A stretch of DNA of 64,000 nt. Origin: Anaerolineae bacterium. Lineage in GTDB: Bacteria > Chloroflexota > Anaerolineae > Promineifilales > Promineifilaceae. Below the pieces are notes generated by a model. It was not told the origin of the DNA, made no database searches, and saw nothing but the letters and a program-made list of their open reading frames with translations. Positions 18,149 through 25,808 of this stretch are shown piece after piece. Both the position numbers and the translations under genes were made by a program. The stretch covers positions 186,001 to 250,000 of the forward strand of contig JAMLHW010000002.1 of the NCBI GenBank assembly GCA_023954475.1. The letters run 5' to 3'. The stretch's first letter is position 1. Each line of letters starts with the position of its first letter.

Positions 18149-18209
18149 GCTGTGAAATTTACCACAAGGCATAGGATGCGTCGAGAGCGCGTAGGCGGGC
18201 GGAAGAAAA

Positions 18210-18239
18210 AAGCCCCCTGACTGTTACAGCAGAGGGCTT
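18210..18239 (-). terminator. Terminator of the PadR/His-rich operon
   Basis: On the minus strand AAGCCCTCT pairs with AGGGGGCTT across a 12-base loop and is followed by TTTTTTC. Confidence 0.75.
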
Positions 18240-18249
18240 GTTTGGGGTG

Positions 18250-18549
18250 TTAAACGTCTTTCGGCGGTTTCTCAGTGCCGAACCCTTCCTGGCCAAAACC
18301 TTGGGGGTGTTCATGGTGCCATTGATTGTGCATGTGCCACATTCTCCGGCGCATACGTGGGCCAGGGCGATGATGGCGATGTGCGCCGTGGCGTTTTTTG
18401 CGGCCGAATCTTCGGCCGAAGCCAAACATCCCCGGGCCGAAGCCCATCGCTTTCAACTGCTCCTTGTCACCTTTGGCTTCAATGCGAAAGCCGTCATCTG
18501 TTTCAATAAAACGAATCTCTTGTAATACTTTTTCACTCATCTTAAACAT
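18250..18549 (-). CDS. His/Arg-rich small protein downstream of the PadR regulator
   Basis: About 99 residues. The first 40 form a strand-helix piece (KVLQEIRFIETDDGFRIEAK). The middle and C-terminal parts are dominated by Gly/Phe, Arg and many His residues (HGAHRHHRPGPRMRRR, then HMHNQWHHEH), which suggests metal binding or nucleic-acid contact. The start is uncertain: AGGAG lies three bases before ATG 18549 and 12 before ATG 18540. It follows the PadR gene by about 35 bases on the same strand and shares its Arg/His-rich composition, so the two may work together. Confidence 0.6.
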   Translation of the reverse strand: MFKMSEKVLQEIRFIETDDGFRIEAKGDKEQLKAMGFGPGMFGFGRRFGRKKRHGAHRHHRPGPRMRRRMWHMHNQWHHEHPQGFGQEGFGTEKPPKDV

Positions 18550-18584
18550 CAACTCCTGTGATGTGTCCGTCCGCTTGCAGCGAA

Positions 18585-19238
18585 CTAGACGTAATTTGTT
18601 GGTTTGTCATCAGCCGGATCACCGTTGAGATCGATTGCCAACTGATCCAGTACATCAATTGCTTCCTCAATTTTGGGCCGCATAATCGCTTTTATGCGAA
18701 TCAGTTCTGCCACGCCTTCATCAGTCAGTTCGTAGATACGCACCGTCCGCTTGACAGGATCTTCCCACTCTCCGGCAACAAGGCCACGTTCTTCGAGTAC
18801 ACTGATCAGCGGGTAAATAGCGCCAGGATTGGCGATCCATTGCCCGTTGGTGCGCTCCGTGATCAATTCCATGATCTCGTTGCCGTAGTGTGGCTGCTCG
18901 TGCAGTAAGTTGAGCACGATTAGCGGTAGTAAGCCGCCACCTTTGCTCATCATACTTGCAACCAGCGGATTGAAAGAATCCATGCCCTGCCGCCACGGGC
19001 TGAAACGGCGTCCGCCGAATGCCCAGTGGTCTTCAGGGTCTGCACCCATAAAATTGTGAAAGTACGCACGCCAGTGTCGAGCATTTTCGCGATGCCCTGG
19101 TGGCCTGCCGTGTCCTCGTTTACCTTCTTCCCAGTCGCGGCGGCGTTCTTCGCGCCAGTCGTGCCAGAAGTCAGGACGTCGGCCACGGCGCCGTCTGTGT
19201 CTATGTTGTTTGCTATCGTCGTTCAACGGTAACCTCAT
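18585..19238 (-). CDS. PadR family transcriptional regulator with an extended Arg/His-rich N-terminus
   Basis: About 217 residues. The C-terminal 110 form the PadR winged helix (PLIVLNLLHEQPHYGNEIME, GAIYPLISVLEERGLVAGEW, RIYELTDEGVAEL). The first 95 residues are a basic extension full of Arg, His and Trp (RHRRRRGRRPDFWHDWREER), not found in a minimal PadR protein. The start is unsettled: ATG 19238 has no ribosome site, whereas TTG 19226 has GAGG six bases upstream; in-frame codons further upstream are unlikely because they would cross the inverted repeats. Two inverted repeats just upstream suggest autoregulation. Confidence 0.82.
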   Translation of the reverse strand: MRLPLNDDSKQHRHRRRRGRRPDFWHDWREERRRDWEEGKRGHGRPPGHRENARHWRAYFHNFMGADPEDHWAFGGRRFSPWRQGMDSFNPLVASMMSKGGGLLPLIVLNLLHEQPHYGNEIMELITERTNGQWIANPGAIYPLISVLEERGLVAGEWEDPVKRTVRIYELTDEGVAELIRIKAIMRPKIEEAIDVLDQLAIDLNGDPADDKPTNYV

Positions 19239-19244
19239 TGTGCA

Positions 19245-19279
19245 TTCAATACTTGAACGCAACCTTATTGAATTCAATA
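19245..19279. promoter_or_regulatory. Two inverted repeats upstream of padR, probable operators
   Basis: TTCAA-tac-TTGAA at 19245-19257 and the perfect 14-base palindrome TATTGAATTCAATA at 19266-19279 share a TTGAA half-site and lie about two helical turns apart (centre to centre), immediately upstream of the regulator start. Confidence 0.5.
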
Positions 19280-19500
19280 TAGTTGACATTATTGCAGAAT
19301 CGGTGGCAGGTGTCAAACGTTTTTCAGGATCAAACGACATATTTATATTCTCGTGTTGGTTCGGCCGATTACAGCAGATGGTACGAAAAAGGCGCATTCT
19401 GCCGCGCTCCGCATTTTGAACGTCTTGTCGCTGCCTTAATGTTTCCCTGATCACCGCGACATCAGATGACAACAACGACCAAACTCGTTACCATCAGCGG

Positions 19501-20520
19501 ATGCAAATCGAACCAACATTTCGACGACGCACTGCTCGCTGGCTGCCGTGGCTTGTTGTTGGCGCTGTCTTGCTGCTGCTGTACCGTTCAGTCTCGCTGG
19601 ATGATGTGCTTGCTGTGCTCAGGCGTTTGACGGCGGTTGAGATTGTCGTTTTGATTGCAGCCAACGCACTGGTGTTGTTGGCGTTAAATGGGCGCTGGTG
19701 GGTAATTCTGAAGGCGCAGGGTCATCGTTTGCCTTATCTAGAGTTGGCCGGTTATCGGTTAGCCGCATTTGGACTAAGCTATTTCACGCCGGGACCACAT
19801 TTTGGTGGTGAGCCACTGCAAGTGCTGCTCGTTGAACGCAATCAGGCTGTGCCGCGCACAGCCGCTGTCGCTGCGGTGACAATCGACAAGTCACTGGAAC
19901 TGCTGGTCAATTTCCTGTTTCTGGTTGCTGGGGTTCTAGTGGTCGTCGAGGTGGGCTTGTTGGCGGGCAATGCACGGCTCGCGGCGGTGGCGTTTTCTGT
20001 GTTGATGTTGTTGCTGCCGTTGGCGCTGTTAGGTGCGATTTGGAGTGGAAAGCACCCGCTGTCGGCATGGGCAGGATGGGGGGAGCGCCTTTATTTTGTG
20101 CGTTCGCGACCTAAGTGGTCGTCGTGCTATGCGCGGGTAGTTGCCGGATTGCGTCAGAGTGAGCAGGAAGCGACTGATTTTTGCCGGGATTCGGCCGATG
20201 CGTTTTTACTGGCTTTCACAGTTTCCATCATCAGTTGGATCACGATGCTCGCCGAATATTGGTTGATGGTTGCTTTTTTAGGCGTCGAACTCAGCGCGAT
20301 ACAACTCCTCGTCACTTACACAGCAGCCCGCATTGCCTTTTTGCTGCCGCTACCCGGTGGTCTGGGCACGCTGGATGCCAGTCTGGTTTTCTCATTTGGC
20401 GCGCTGGGCTTGGATCCAGCTGTGGGGTTGTCGGCCGGCCTGCTGATCCATCTTCGCAACATCGCTTTAGGTGGTTTGGGACTTTGGTGGGGCAGTCGCC
20501 GTTTACATTTGCGGGCGTGA
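19501..20520 (+). CDS. Lysylphosphatidylglycerol synthase TM-region family membrane protein
   Basis: 339 residues with about eight membrane helices. Conserved features of the family are seen: GRWWVILKAQG after helix 2, LSYFTPGPHFGGEPLQVLLV, a VTIDKSLELLVN segment, and the C-terminal RIAFLLPLPGGLGTLDASLV. It is the flippase-like membrane domain only; the aminoacyl-transferase domain of MprF is missing. Proteins of this type act in lipid or glycolipid transport or modification, but the substrate is not predictable here. It starts divergently from the padR gene. Confidence 0.8.
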   Translation: MQIEPTFRRRTARWLPWLVVGAVLLLLYRSVSLDDVLAVLRRLTAVEIVVLIAANALVLLALNGRWWVILKAQGHRLPYLELAGYRLAAFGLSYFTPGPHFGGEPLQVLLVERNQAVPRTAAVAAVTIDKSLELLVNFLFLVAGVLVVVEVGLLAGNARLAAVAFSVLMLLLPLALLGAIWSGKHPLSAWAGWGERLYFVRSRPKWSSCYARVVAGLRQSEQEATDFCRDSADAFLLAFTVSIISWITMLAEYWLMVAFLGVELSAIQLLVTYTAARIAFLLPLPGGLGTLDASLVFSFGALGLDPAVGLSAGLLIHLRNIALGGLGLWWGSRRLHLRA

Positions 20521-20556
20521 CTGCTAAACTAAATGGGACACGAAAAACGTGTTTGT

Positions 20557-20598
20557 GATCTGTCCGGATTGAAGTGGACAGATCGGGTACAGTACAAT
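20557..20598 (+). promoter_or_regulatory. Promoter with a perfect 9-bp inverted repeat over the -35
   Basis: GATCTGTCC (20557-20565) and GGACAGATC (20576-20584) flank the -35 TTGAAG (20569-20574); TACAAT at 20593-20598 is the -10, 18 bases downstream. The geometry fits repression of the gene at 20621. A T-run is lacking, so it is not a simple terminator. Confidence 0.55.
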
Positions 20599-20620
20599 CT
20601 AAACACCTAAGGAGAAGAGC

Positions 20621-20992
20621 ATGTCCAATGCAAACAGCAGACCGTCCACTTTAGCCATCATCGTCGGCATACTGACTATTGTTACAGGGCTGGTTCACTT
20701 CGCATCCGGGATTAACACCGATGACACCATGTTACGCTGGCTTTTCATCCTCAACGGATTGGGATATGTTGCGTTAGCCATCGCTTATCTTTTCCCCAAC
20801 ATGACCGGCGGTAATCACACCGCAGTTAAGTGGACATTATTGGTGTATACAGCGATTACGTTTGTACTTTACTTCGTTTTTAACGGCAGCGATGCATTTG
20901 CAAATGCGTTGGGCCTGGGCGATAAAGGAGTGGAGTTGGTCATCATCATCCTGCTGCTCGTCGATATCATGCGCTCACGAAGAGCTGCGTAG
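20621..20992 (+). CDS. Small four-helix membrane protein
   Basis: 123 residues with four hydrophobic segments (around 11-33, 43-63, 72-92 and 98-118) and a basic tail (RSRRAA). No family recognised with certainty; the layout resembles small DoxX-like or unknown-function membrane proteins. The ribosome site AAGGAGAAG precedes the ATG. Its end meets the end of the minus-strand methyltransferase gene nine bases on, so the two transcripts converge. A conspicuous inverted repeat covers its promoter. Confidence 0.65.
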   Translation: MSNANSRPSTLAIIVGILTIVTGLVHFASGINTDDTMLRWLFILNGLGYVALAIAYLFPNMTGGNHTAVKWTLLVYTAITFVLYFVFNGSDAFANALGLGDKGVELVIIILLLVDIMRSRRAA

Positions 20993-21001
20993 TTCTGTCT
21001 G

Positions 21002-21859
21002 TTATTTTCGGCCGACAACATCCAGTTGGTGCGCGATGTAAACGAGTTCGCCGTTGTCAATTTGGCGACGGCGCGTTTCAATCCATTGTGCAAATTGCAC
21101 GGCATCCAGTTTTGCGCACCCTTTAAGCTCCGCATAGATCATGTCAATAATGGTGTGCAGAAAGAACGCTTCATCGGCCGAATAGCCATCTTTGCCTGCA
21201 AAAACAACCCAATCTGAACTGCCCGCGGCCAGTACAGTCGTGCCTGCTGCGCTTAGCTGATGGATCAAGTGCCGTCCGGCCTGACTGTCGCCCGATGGTT
21301 TGCCGTTGGTCATGCGCGCATCCATCGAGCGATGATAGAGTTGTTCGATTTGCGCATCCAGAGCCGGATCGATTACCGGTTCAAAAATAGTTGCGCCGTC
21401 GAAATTGATCGTGAAGTAAAAAACGCCGCCATCAGTGAGGCATGCCAGCAGTTGGGGTAGGGCTGTGGGTACGTCGAGCAGATCGAGAACGGCATGGGCT
21501 ACCAGTAGATTCCAGTTTTTGTAGCCTGCGGCACGTGCACAATAGGCAAACAAGTCGTCAGTTACCAATTCAAGCGCAATATTAGTTCGGCCGAATTCGG
21601 CCAGCCGTCGTTGTGCTGCTGCAATATTGGCTGCTTCGGCATCGACGAGTGTGTAGGCGGCATGCGTCACTGCACCCCATGCTGCCATGCGTTCAACCAT
21701 CGTGCCAATGCCGCCGCCGATTTCGAGTACGCGCAATGGCGTTTCGGCCGATTGCGGTGGTAATGTTGCCAGCATCGTCTGCCAGACGGTGCGATTGAGC
21801 GCCCGGTCGTCGACCGTTTTCTTAGCCTCCAGATAGCGAATGAATTGTCTGCTGTCCAT
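21002..21859 (-). CDS. SAM-dependent methyltransferase, last gene of the pterin/flavin-like operon
   Basis: 285 residues, class I methyltransferase. The SAM-binding glycine loop is LRVLEIGGGIGTMVERMAAW near residue 45, followed by the acidic loop at LVDAEAANIAAAQRRL. VAHAVLDLLDVPTALPQLL and GGVFYFTINFDGATIFEP mark the rest of the fold. The acceptor cannot be read from sequence. It lies nine bases after the glycosyltransferase gene in a five-gene unit with a GTP cyclohydrolase II-reductase, a dehydrogenase and a PTPS homologue. A small-molecule acceptor such as a pteridine, pyrimidine or sugar is therefore likely. Confidence 0.8.
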   Translation of the reverse strand: MDSRQFIRYLEAKKTVDDRALNRTVWQTMLATLPPQSAETPLRVLEIGGGIGTMVERMAAWGAVTHAAYTLVDAEAANIAAAQRRLAEFGRTNIALELVTDDLFAYCARAAGYKNWNLLVAHAVLDLLDVPTALPQLLACLTDGGVFYFTINFDGATIFEPVIDPALDAQIEQLYHRSMDARMTNGKPSGDSQAGRHLIHQLSAAGTTVLAAGSSDWVVFAGKDGYSADEAFFLHTIIDMIYAELKGCAKLDAVQFAQWIETRRRQIDNGELVYIAHQLDVVGRK

Positions 21860-21868
21860 AGCGATGCA

Positions 21869-22924
21869 TTATCCTCGTACACTTTGTAGAAACCGACGAA
21901 TCGTGGCCCCGGTTTCTTCCCAAGTTGGATGACGGTTAAATTGTTGCAATGCTTTTTTGCGCATAGTCAATAGGCGTTGTTCATCAAACAAACCCAACAA
22001 ACAGTCTGCAACCTGCACTGCGTCGCCGAACGGCACGAGAAAACCGTCGATCCCGTCGGTGATGATTTCATGTGCTGCACCGCTGGTGCTTCCGATTGGC
22101 ACACAACCAAAACTCATTGCTTCCAGGTAGACGATGCCAAACCCTTCGTATTGCGACGGCATGGCAAGCACATCGGCCGATTGCAGCAACTGCGCCAACT
22201 GCTCGTCAGAAACGACACCGTGTACGGTGATTGCCGGGTGCTGGAGTTTCGGCCGAATTCGTTGAACGTAACGCCTGTCTGCATCAAGTGAACCGACGAC
22301 ATCTAGCTGCCACTTGTTGTCAGGTAACAACCGCACCGCATCCAGTACCGTATGCAGTCCTTTGCGTGCAATGATGTTGCCGACAAAGATAATCCGCAGT
22401 TTCCTGTTAGGCCGCCTGGGCAGGGGGGAAAGGCCCGGAAAACGGTTTCCGGCCGGCACAGCCACAACAGACCGTTTGAGCGCGGTAACGGGTTGGAGAT
22501 CGGCGACTGCAGTGCGCGTCGTTTCGCTGTTGAATACAAAGGCATCCGGCGTTGCCAGATACCGTTTTTCGACAATGCGATACAGTGCCCGTGCCACGAC
22601 CGGGTGCTGTTCTGATGCACGGAGGTGATGGACAATGGCTACGATTGGATAGTCCACGGCACGGCGAATGCGCTGATTGAGCCATGCTAAAGACGGATGA
22701 TTGAGCTCGTCTTGCAGTAAAATGTCAAACTTCGCTGCCGTTAACTGTGCATAGAGTTGGCGCGACCAGTTGTCTGCCATATGTCGTCCGTAATTGCGCC
22801 AGGGCAAAGAAACTATTTCGACTGAGTCGCCGTTTGCGTGCAGGAAATTGACCAGTTTGCGGTCGTACAGATAGCCACCTGACACCGTCTCCAGCGTGCC
22901 GTAAACGACAAGGCCAATGTGCAT
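21869..22924 (-). CDS. Glycosyltransferase family 4 (GT-B) protein
   Basis: 351 residues from the ATG at 22924 (MHIGLVVYGTLETVSGGYLY). It has the two-domain layout of GT4 retaining enzymes: the GGYLYDRKLVNFLHANG acceptor-domain loop, the IIFVGNIIARKGLHTVLDA hinge, and the C-terminal MPSQYEGFGIVYLEAMSFGC with the donor-binding Glu pair. The sugar donor and acceptor are unknown. The gene begins only five bases after the PTPS homologue, so the acceptor may be the product of that pathway. Glycosylated pterins are known in cyanobacteria and green sulfur bacteria; this is only an analogy. Confidence 0.85.
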   Translation of the reverse strand: MHIGLVVYGTLETVSGGYLYDRKLVNFLHANGDSVEIVSLPWRNYGRHMADNWSRQLYAQLTAAKFDILLQDELNHPSLAWLNQRIRRAVDYPIVAIVHHLRASEQHPVVARALYRIVEKRYLATPDAFVFNSETTRTAVADLQPVTALKRSVVAVPAGNRFPGLSPLPRRPNRKLRIIFVGNIIARKGLHTVLDAVRLLPDNKWQLDVVGSLDADRRYVQRIRPKLQHPAITVHGVVSDEQLAQLLQSADVLAMPSQYEGFGIVYLEAMSFGCVPIGSTSGAAHEIITDGIDGFLVPFGDAVQVADCLLGLFDEQRLLTMRKKALQQFNRHPTWEETGATIRRFLQSVRG

Positions 22925-22929
22925 ACCGG

Positions 22930-23310
22930 CTAAAGTACTATGATGCGGAAACGAGTCCAGGCGATGTCGTTTTCCCAAATTGTCACGGCAATGGCTGACA
23001 GAGTGGGCGCTTGAATTCGTTCGCTCAACTGCCGGCAAACGATGCGTGAAAAATGTTCAATGCTGGGATTGAGTCCGGCGAATTCGGGCAGATCGTTCAG
23101 TGTTTTATCGCGGAAGGCGGCGACGACAGTGTCGAGATGGGATTCGACGTCGACAATATCGACCAGGTAACCGTGTCGATCAAGCTGTGTGCCTTCTAAC
23201 TGCAATTCGAGTACATAATGATGGGAATGCCATTTGTTTTCCGGCCCCCAATCGCCGCCGACCAGATAATGTTGCGCTACAAAATCGCGTTTGACTGCCA
23301 GTGTGTACAT
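22930..23310 (-). CDS. 6-pyruvoyl-tetrahydropterin synthase/QueD homologue with Glu at the catalytic Cys position
   Basis: 126 residues, the normal length. His14, His28 and His30 form the expected zinc site (FVAQHYLV and KWHSHHYVLE), and NPSIEHFSRIV supplies the substrate-binding Glu region. The residue usually Cys in the CxxxHxH motif is Glu24 (ENKWHSH). Glu at this place recalls the PTPS-III group, which cleaves the side chain of dihydroneopterin phosphate, but the spacing here is ExxxHxH. A genuine folB is present in the window, so a folate bypass role is not needed. I infer a specialised aldolase or lyase step on a GTP-derived pteridine. Confidence 0.85.
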   Translation of the reverse strand: MYTLAVKRDFVAQHYLVGGDWGPENKWHSHHYVLELQLEGTQLDRHGYLVDIVDVESHLDTVVAAFRDKTLNDLPEFAGLNPSIEHFSRIVCRQLSERIQAPTLSAIAVTIWENDIAWTRFRIIVL

Positions 23311-23328
23311 AATGTGTTTGGTGATAAA

Positions 23329-24357
23329 TTAGTTGGTTTCATAGGTAAGAATGACCTGGACTGTTTCGGCCGAATGTTGGTCTAGCAGTGCATACGCTTC
23401 CGGCGCTCGCTCAATTGGAAAGCGGTGGCTGATCAAACGCGCGGGATTATGCCGTGCCAACAACTGCCACGCGAGTGCAAACCGTCGGTCTTTTGTCCAG
23501 CGTCCACGCCATTGTGGCCCCAGTGTGCTCACCTGACTGCTGATCAGCTGGATATGGTTGCGGTGAAATGCGCCGCCCAGATTGAGCGTAACCGGCTTTG
23601 TCCCGTACCACGAACCGATCACGACGCGTCCCCCGTAGCCGACAGCATCAACGGCCAAATCGAGGGCATCGGGATTGCCGGAAAGCTCCACAGCGAGATC
23701 GGCACCGTCGGGAAGGGAATCGTGGAGCTGTGCGGGGTATTCGGCCGAAAACGGATCCAGCGCCACGTGTGCCCCGAGCGTGAGCGACCACTTACGACGC
23801 AACGGCGAGGCATCCACCGTCACCAGCTTGCCGGGTGACATATCGGCCAACAGCATGGTGGTCAAAAGCCCGACGATGCCCTGGCCGAATACGATGGTTT
23901 GTTCACCGATGACTGGCCGGGCGTCCATTACGAACGAAACGGCTGTTTCCATATTGGGGAGGAAGGCAGCAGATTCGGCCGAAACACCATCCGGTACAGC
24001 CATGAGATCGTCAGGTTGGACCAAAAAATGGGATGCATGCGGCTGAAAAGCAAATACCAACTGCCCGCTGCGCCATTTTGTCACCTTGTCCCCGCACGCG
24101 ATGATGCGACCAACCGCCGCGTAACCGTACGACAGCGGATACGAAAACGTGCCTGCCAAAGCGCCAATGGTGCTGTCCACAGCCATTTGTGCCGGCATCT
24201 GACCGCGATACACTAGCATTTCGGTACCCGCGCTGATTGCTGAAACGCACGAAGCGACCAGCACAGCATCATCAGCAACAGGTGGCAGTGGCCCGGTTCG
24301 TACAACAACGACGCCTGGATCGGCAAACCGCACACGCTGCGTCAGCTGTCTTCCCAC
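23329..24357 (-). CDS. Medium-chain dehydrogenase, BchC-like, without the usual zinc motifs
   Basis: 342 residues from a GTG start that lies inside the end of the upstream gene (16-base overlap). The N-terminal region SAISAGTEMLVYRGQMP resembles the group that includes bacteriochlorophyllide dehydrogenase BchC and sugar or polyol dehydrogenases. The nucleotide fold shows VFGQGIVGLLTTMLLA. The catalytic CGxCGTD and GHE motifs and the four-Cys structural zinc loop of classical alcohol dehydrogenases are not seen. It probably oxidises or reduces an alcohol on a pathway intermediate with NAD(P). The gene order suggests it acts just after the reductase fusion. Confidence 0.82.
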   Translation of the reverse strand: MGRQLTQRVRFADPGVVVVRTGPLPPVADDAVLVASCVSAISAGTEMLVYRGQMPAQMAVDSTIGALAGTFSYPLSYGYAAVGRIIACGDKVTKWRSGQLVFAFQPHASHFLVQPDDLMAVPDGVSAESAAFLPNMETAVSFVMDARPVIGEQTIVFGQGIVGLLTTMLLADMSPGKLVTVDASPLRRKWSLTLGAHVALDPFSAEYPAQLHDSLPDGADLAVELSGNPDALDLAVDAVGYGGRVVIGSWYGTKPVTLNLGGAFHRNHIQLISSQVSTLGPQWRGRWTKDRRFALAWQLLARHNPARLISHRFPIERAPEAYALLDQHSAETVQVILTYETN

Positions 24358-25670
24358 ACAACCTCACCGGATAGAATCATGTCGTCGCCCAGTCGGCGCT
24401 GCTGAATTTTGCGCAGGCGGGGCACCGCAAAACCATTCTGGTATTCCATCGCGCCAACTGCGTTCAGTCCGCTGATGAAAATCGGTGCGATGGTGATGAT
24501 GGCGCGGTTGACCAACTGCTCATTCAAGAAACTTGTAATAATTTCCGCACCACCTTCGACCAATACACTTTCGATCTGTTTCTGGTACAGCAAAGCCAGC
24601 ACAGCCCGCAAATCAACGCGACCGTGTGCGTCACTGGGCAAGAAGAAAATCTGCGCACCGGCTCGTTCAAGCTCAACATGCCGCACCGGATCAGCTTGAT
24701 CGGTCGTCATGATCCATGGCTTACGGCCCGTAGATGCCAACAACCTCGCCGACAGAGGAAAGCGCAGATGACTGTCGAGTACAACCGGCTGCGGATCACG
24801 GCCACGTACGAGACGTACATTGAGCTGCGGATCGTCCGCAAGCAGCGTGCCGATACCGACTAGAATTGCATCATGCGTATCACGCAATTTATGTGTCAGC
24901 ATCATCGATTCGGTGCTACTGATTTGCAACTGCTCACCCCGGCTATGTGTGATTGAGCCGTTAACCGCCTGCGCATAGCTCAACGTCACCATGGGAAAAA
25001 CGGCTTTGTCTGGTGTGTATCCACCATTGGACACTTTTATAGTCGTCGGCTCCAGAAACGGGACGATTTTGTCCAGGTTAAGCATGTGCCGCATGCGTTT
25101 CATTTTTGTCATCAGATAGCCGGCATTCTCTCTGTTGACCAAGGCGTAAAGCGGCACGCGATCAGATACCACAATGCCCATGCGTTGCAAACTCTCAATT
25201 TTGTCGGGATTGTTTGTCAGCATGCGGATAGACCGGACGCCGAGGTCTTCCAAAATACGCGCGGCGATGGTGTAATCGCGTTCGTCGGCCTGGTGCCCAA
25301 GAATATGATTGGCCTCAACAGTGTCATAACCCTGATCCTGCAGTTCGTATGCACGCAATTTGTTGGCCAGTCCGATCCCGCGTCCTTCCTGCCGCAAGTA
25401 GATAATAATGCCGGCACCTTCAGTGGCAATGTAACGCATTGCCAGGTGTAACTGCTGACCGCAGTCGCAGCGCATGGAACCGAGTACGTCGCCGGTGAAG
25501 CATTCCGAATGGATACGCACCAACACGTTCTCCTGGTGGCCGATATTGCCAATCACCAGCGCAAGATGGTCTTTTTGATCGTAGTTATTAGCGTACAGGC
25601 AAAGCTGAAACTCGCCTTCATCTGTTGGCAGGCGGACGCAATTGAGTTGTTCAACCTGGATGTTATTCAT
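24342..25670 (-). CDS. GTP cyclohydrolase II - RibD-type reductase fusion
   Basis: 442 residues from the ATG at 25670 (TATAAT 35 bases upstream). Residues about 1-205 are GTP cyclohydrolase II: CFTGDVLGSMRCDCG with the three zinc Cys, YLRQEGRGIGLANK and the RMLTNNPDKI block. Residues about 225-440 are the C-terminal reductase domain of RibD/dihydrofolate-reductase fold (NGSITHSRGEQLQISSTES, DAILVGIGTLLADDPQLNV, VLVEGGAEIITSFL). Neither a dihydroxybutanone-phosphate synthase domain nor the RibD deaminase is attached. The expected product is the reduced, ribityl form of the GTP ring-opening product, as in archaeal or fungal order, or a dedicated derivative. It heads a five-gene operon. Confidence 0.9.
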   Translation of the reverse strand: MNNIQVEQLNCVRLPTDEGEFQLCLYANNYDQKDHLALVIGNIGHQENVLVRIHSECFTGDVLGSMRCDCGQQLHLAMRYIATEGAGIIIYLRQEGRGIGLANKLRAYELQDQGYDTVEANHILGHQADERDYTIAARILEDLGVRSIRMLTNNPDKIESLQRMGIVVSDRVPLYALVNRENAGYLMTKMKRMRHMLNLDKIVPFLEPTTIKVSNGGYTPDKAVFPMVTLSYAQAVNGSITHSRGEQLQISSTESMMLTHKLRDTHDAILVGIGTLLADDPQLNVRLVRGRDPQPVVLDSHLRFPLSARLLASTGRKPWIMTTDQADPVRHVELERAGAQIFFLPSDAHGRVDLRAVLALLYQKQIESVLVEGGAEIITSFLNEQLVNRAIITIAPIFISGLNAVGAMEYQNGFAVPRLRKIQQRRLGDDMILSGEVVWEDS

Positions 25671-25705
25671 AAAATCCTGTTTCAGGTGCAAATTTAATGT
25701 GTCGT

Positions 25706-25711
25706 ATTATA
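25706..25711 (-). promoter_or_regulatory. -10 box of the pterin/flavin-like operon
   Basis: A perfect TATAAT on the minus strand, 35 bases before the ATG at 25670. No convincing -35 is seen, which would fit activator dependence. Confidence 0.45.
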
Positions 25712-25748
25712 GCGAAGTGCCATCAGTCCGGCATGACGGTCGAGCAAC

Positions 25749-25769
25749 CTGTCATATTTATATGGACAG
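25749..25769. promoter_or_regulatory. CTGTC/GACAG inverted repeat upstream of the operon
   Basis: CTGTC, 11 bases, GACAG, with GGACAGATC on the right arm identical to the right arm of the repeat at 20576-20584. It lies about 40-60 bases upstream of the -10 at 25706. Confidence 0.35.
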
Positions 25770-25808
25770 ATCGCAGTTGAGCTTGAGCAACAGAAAAGAT
25801 TTGCCACA

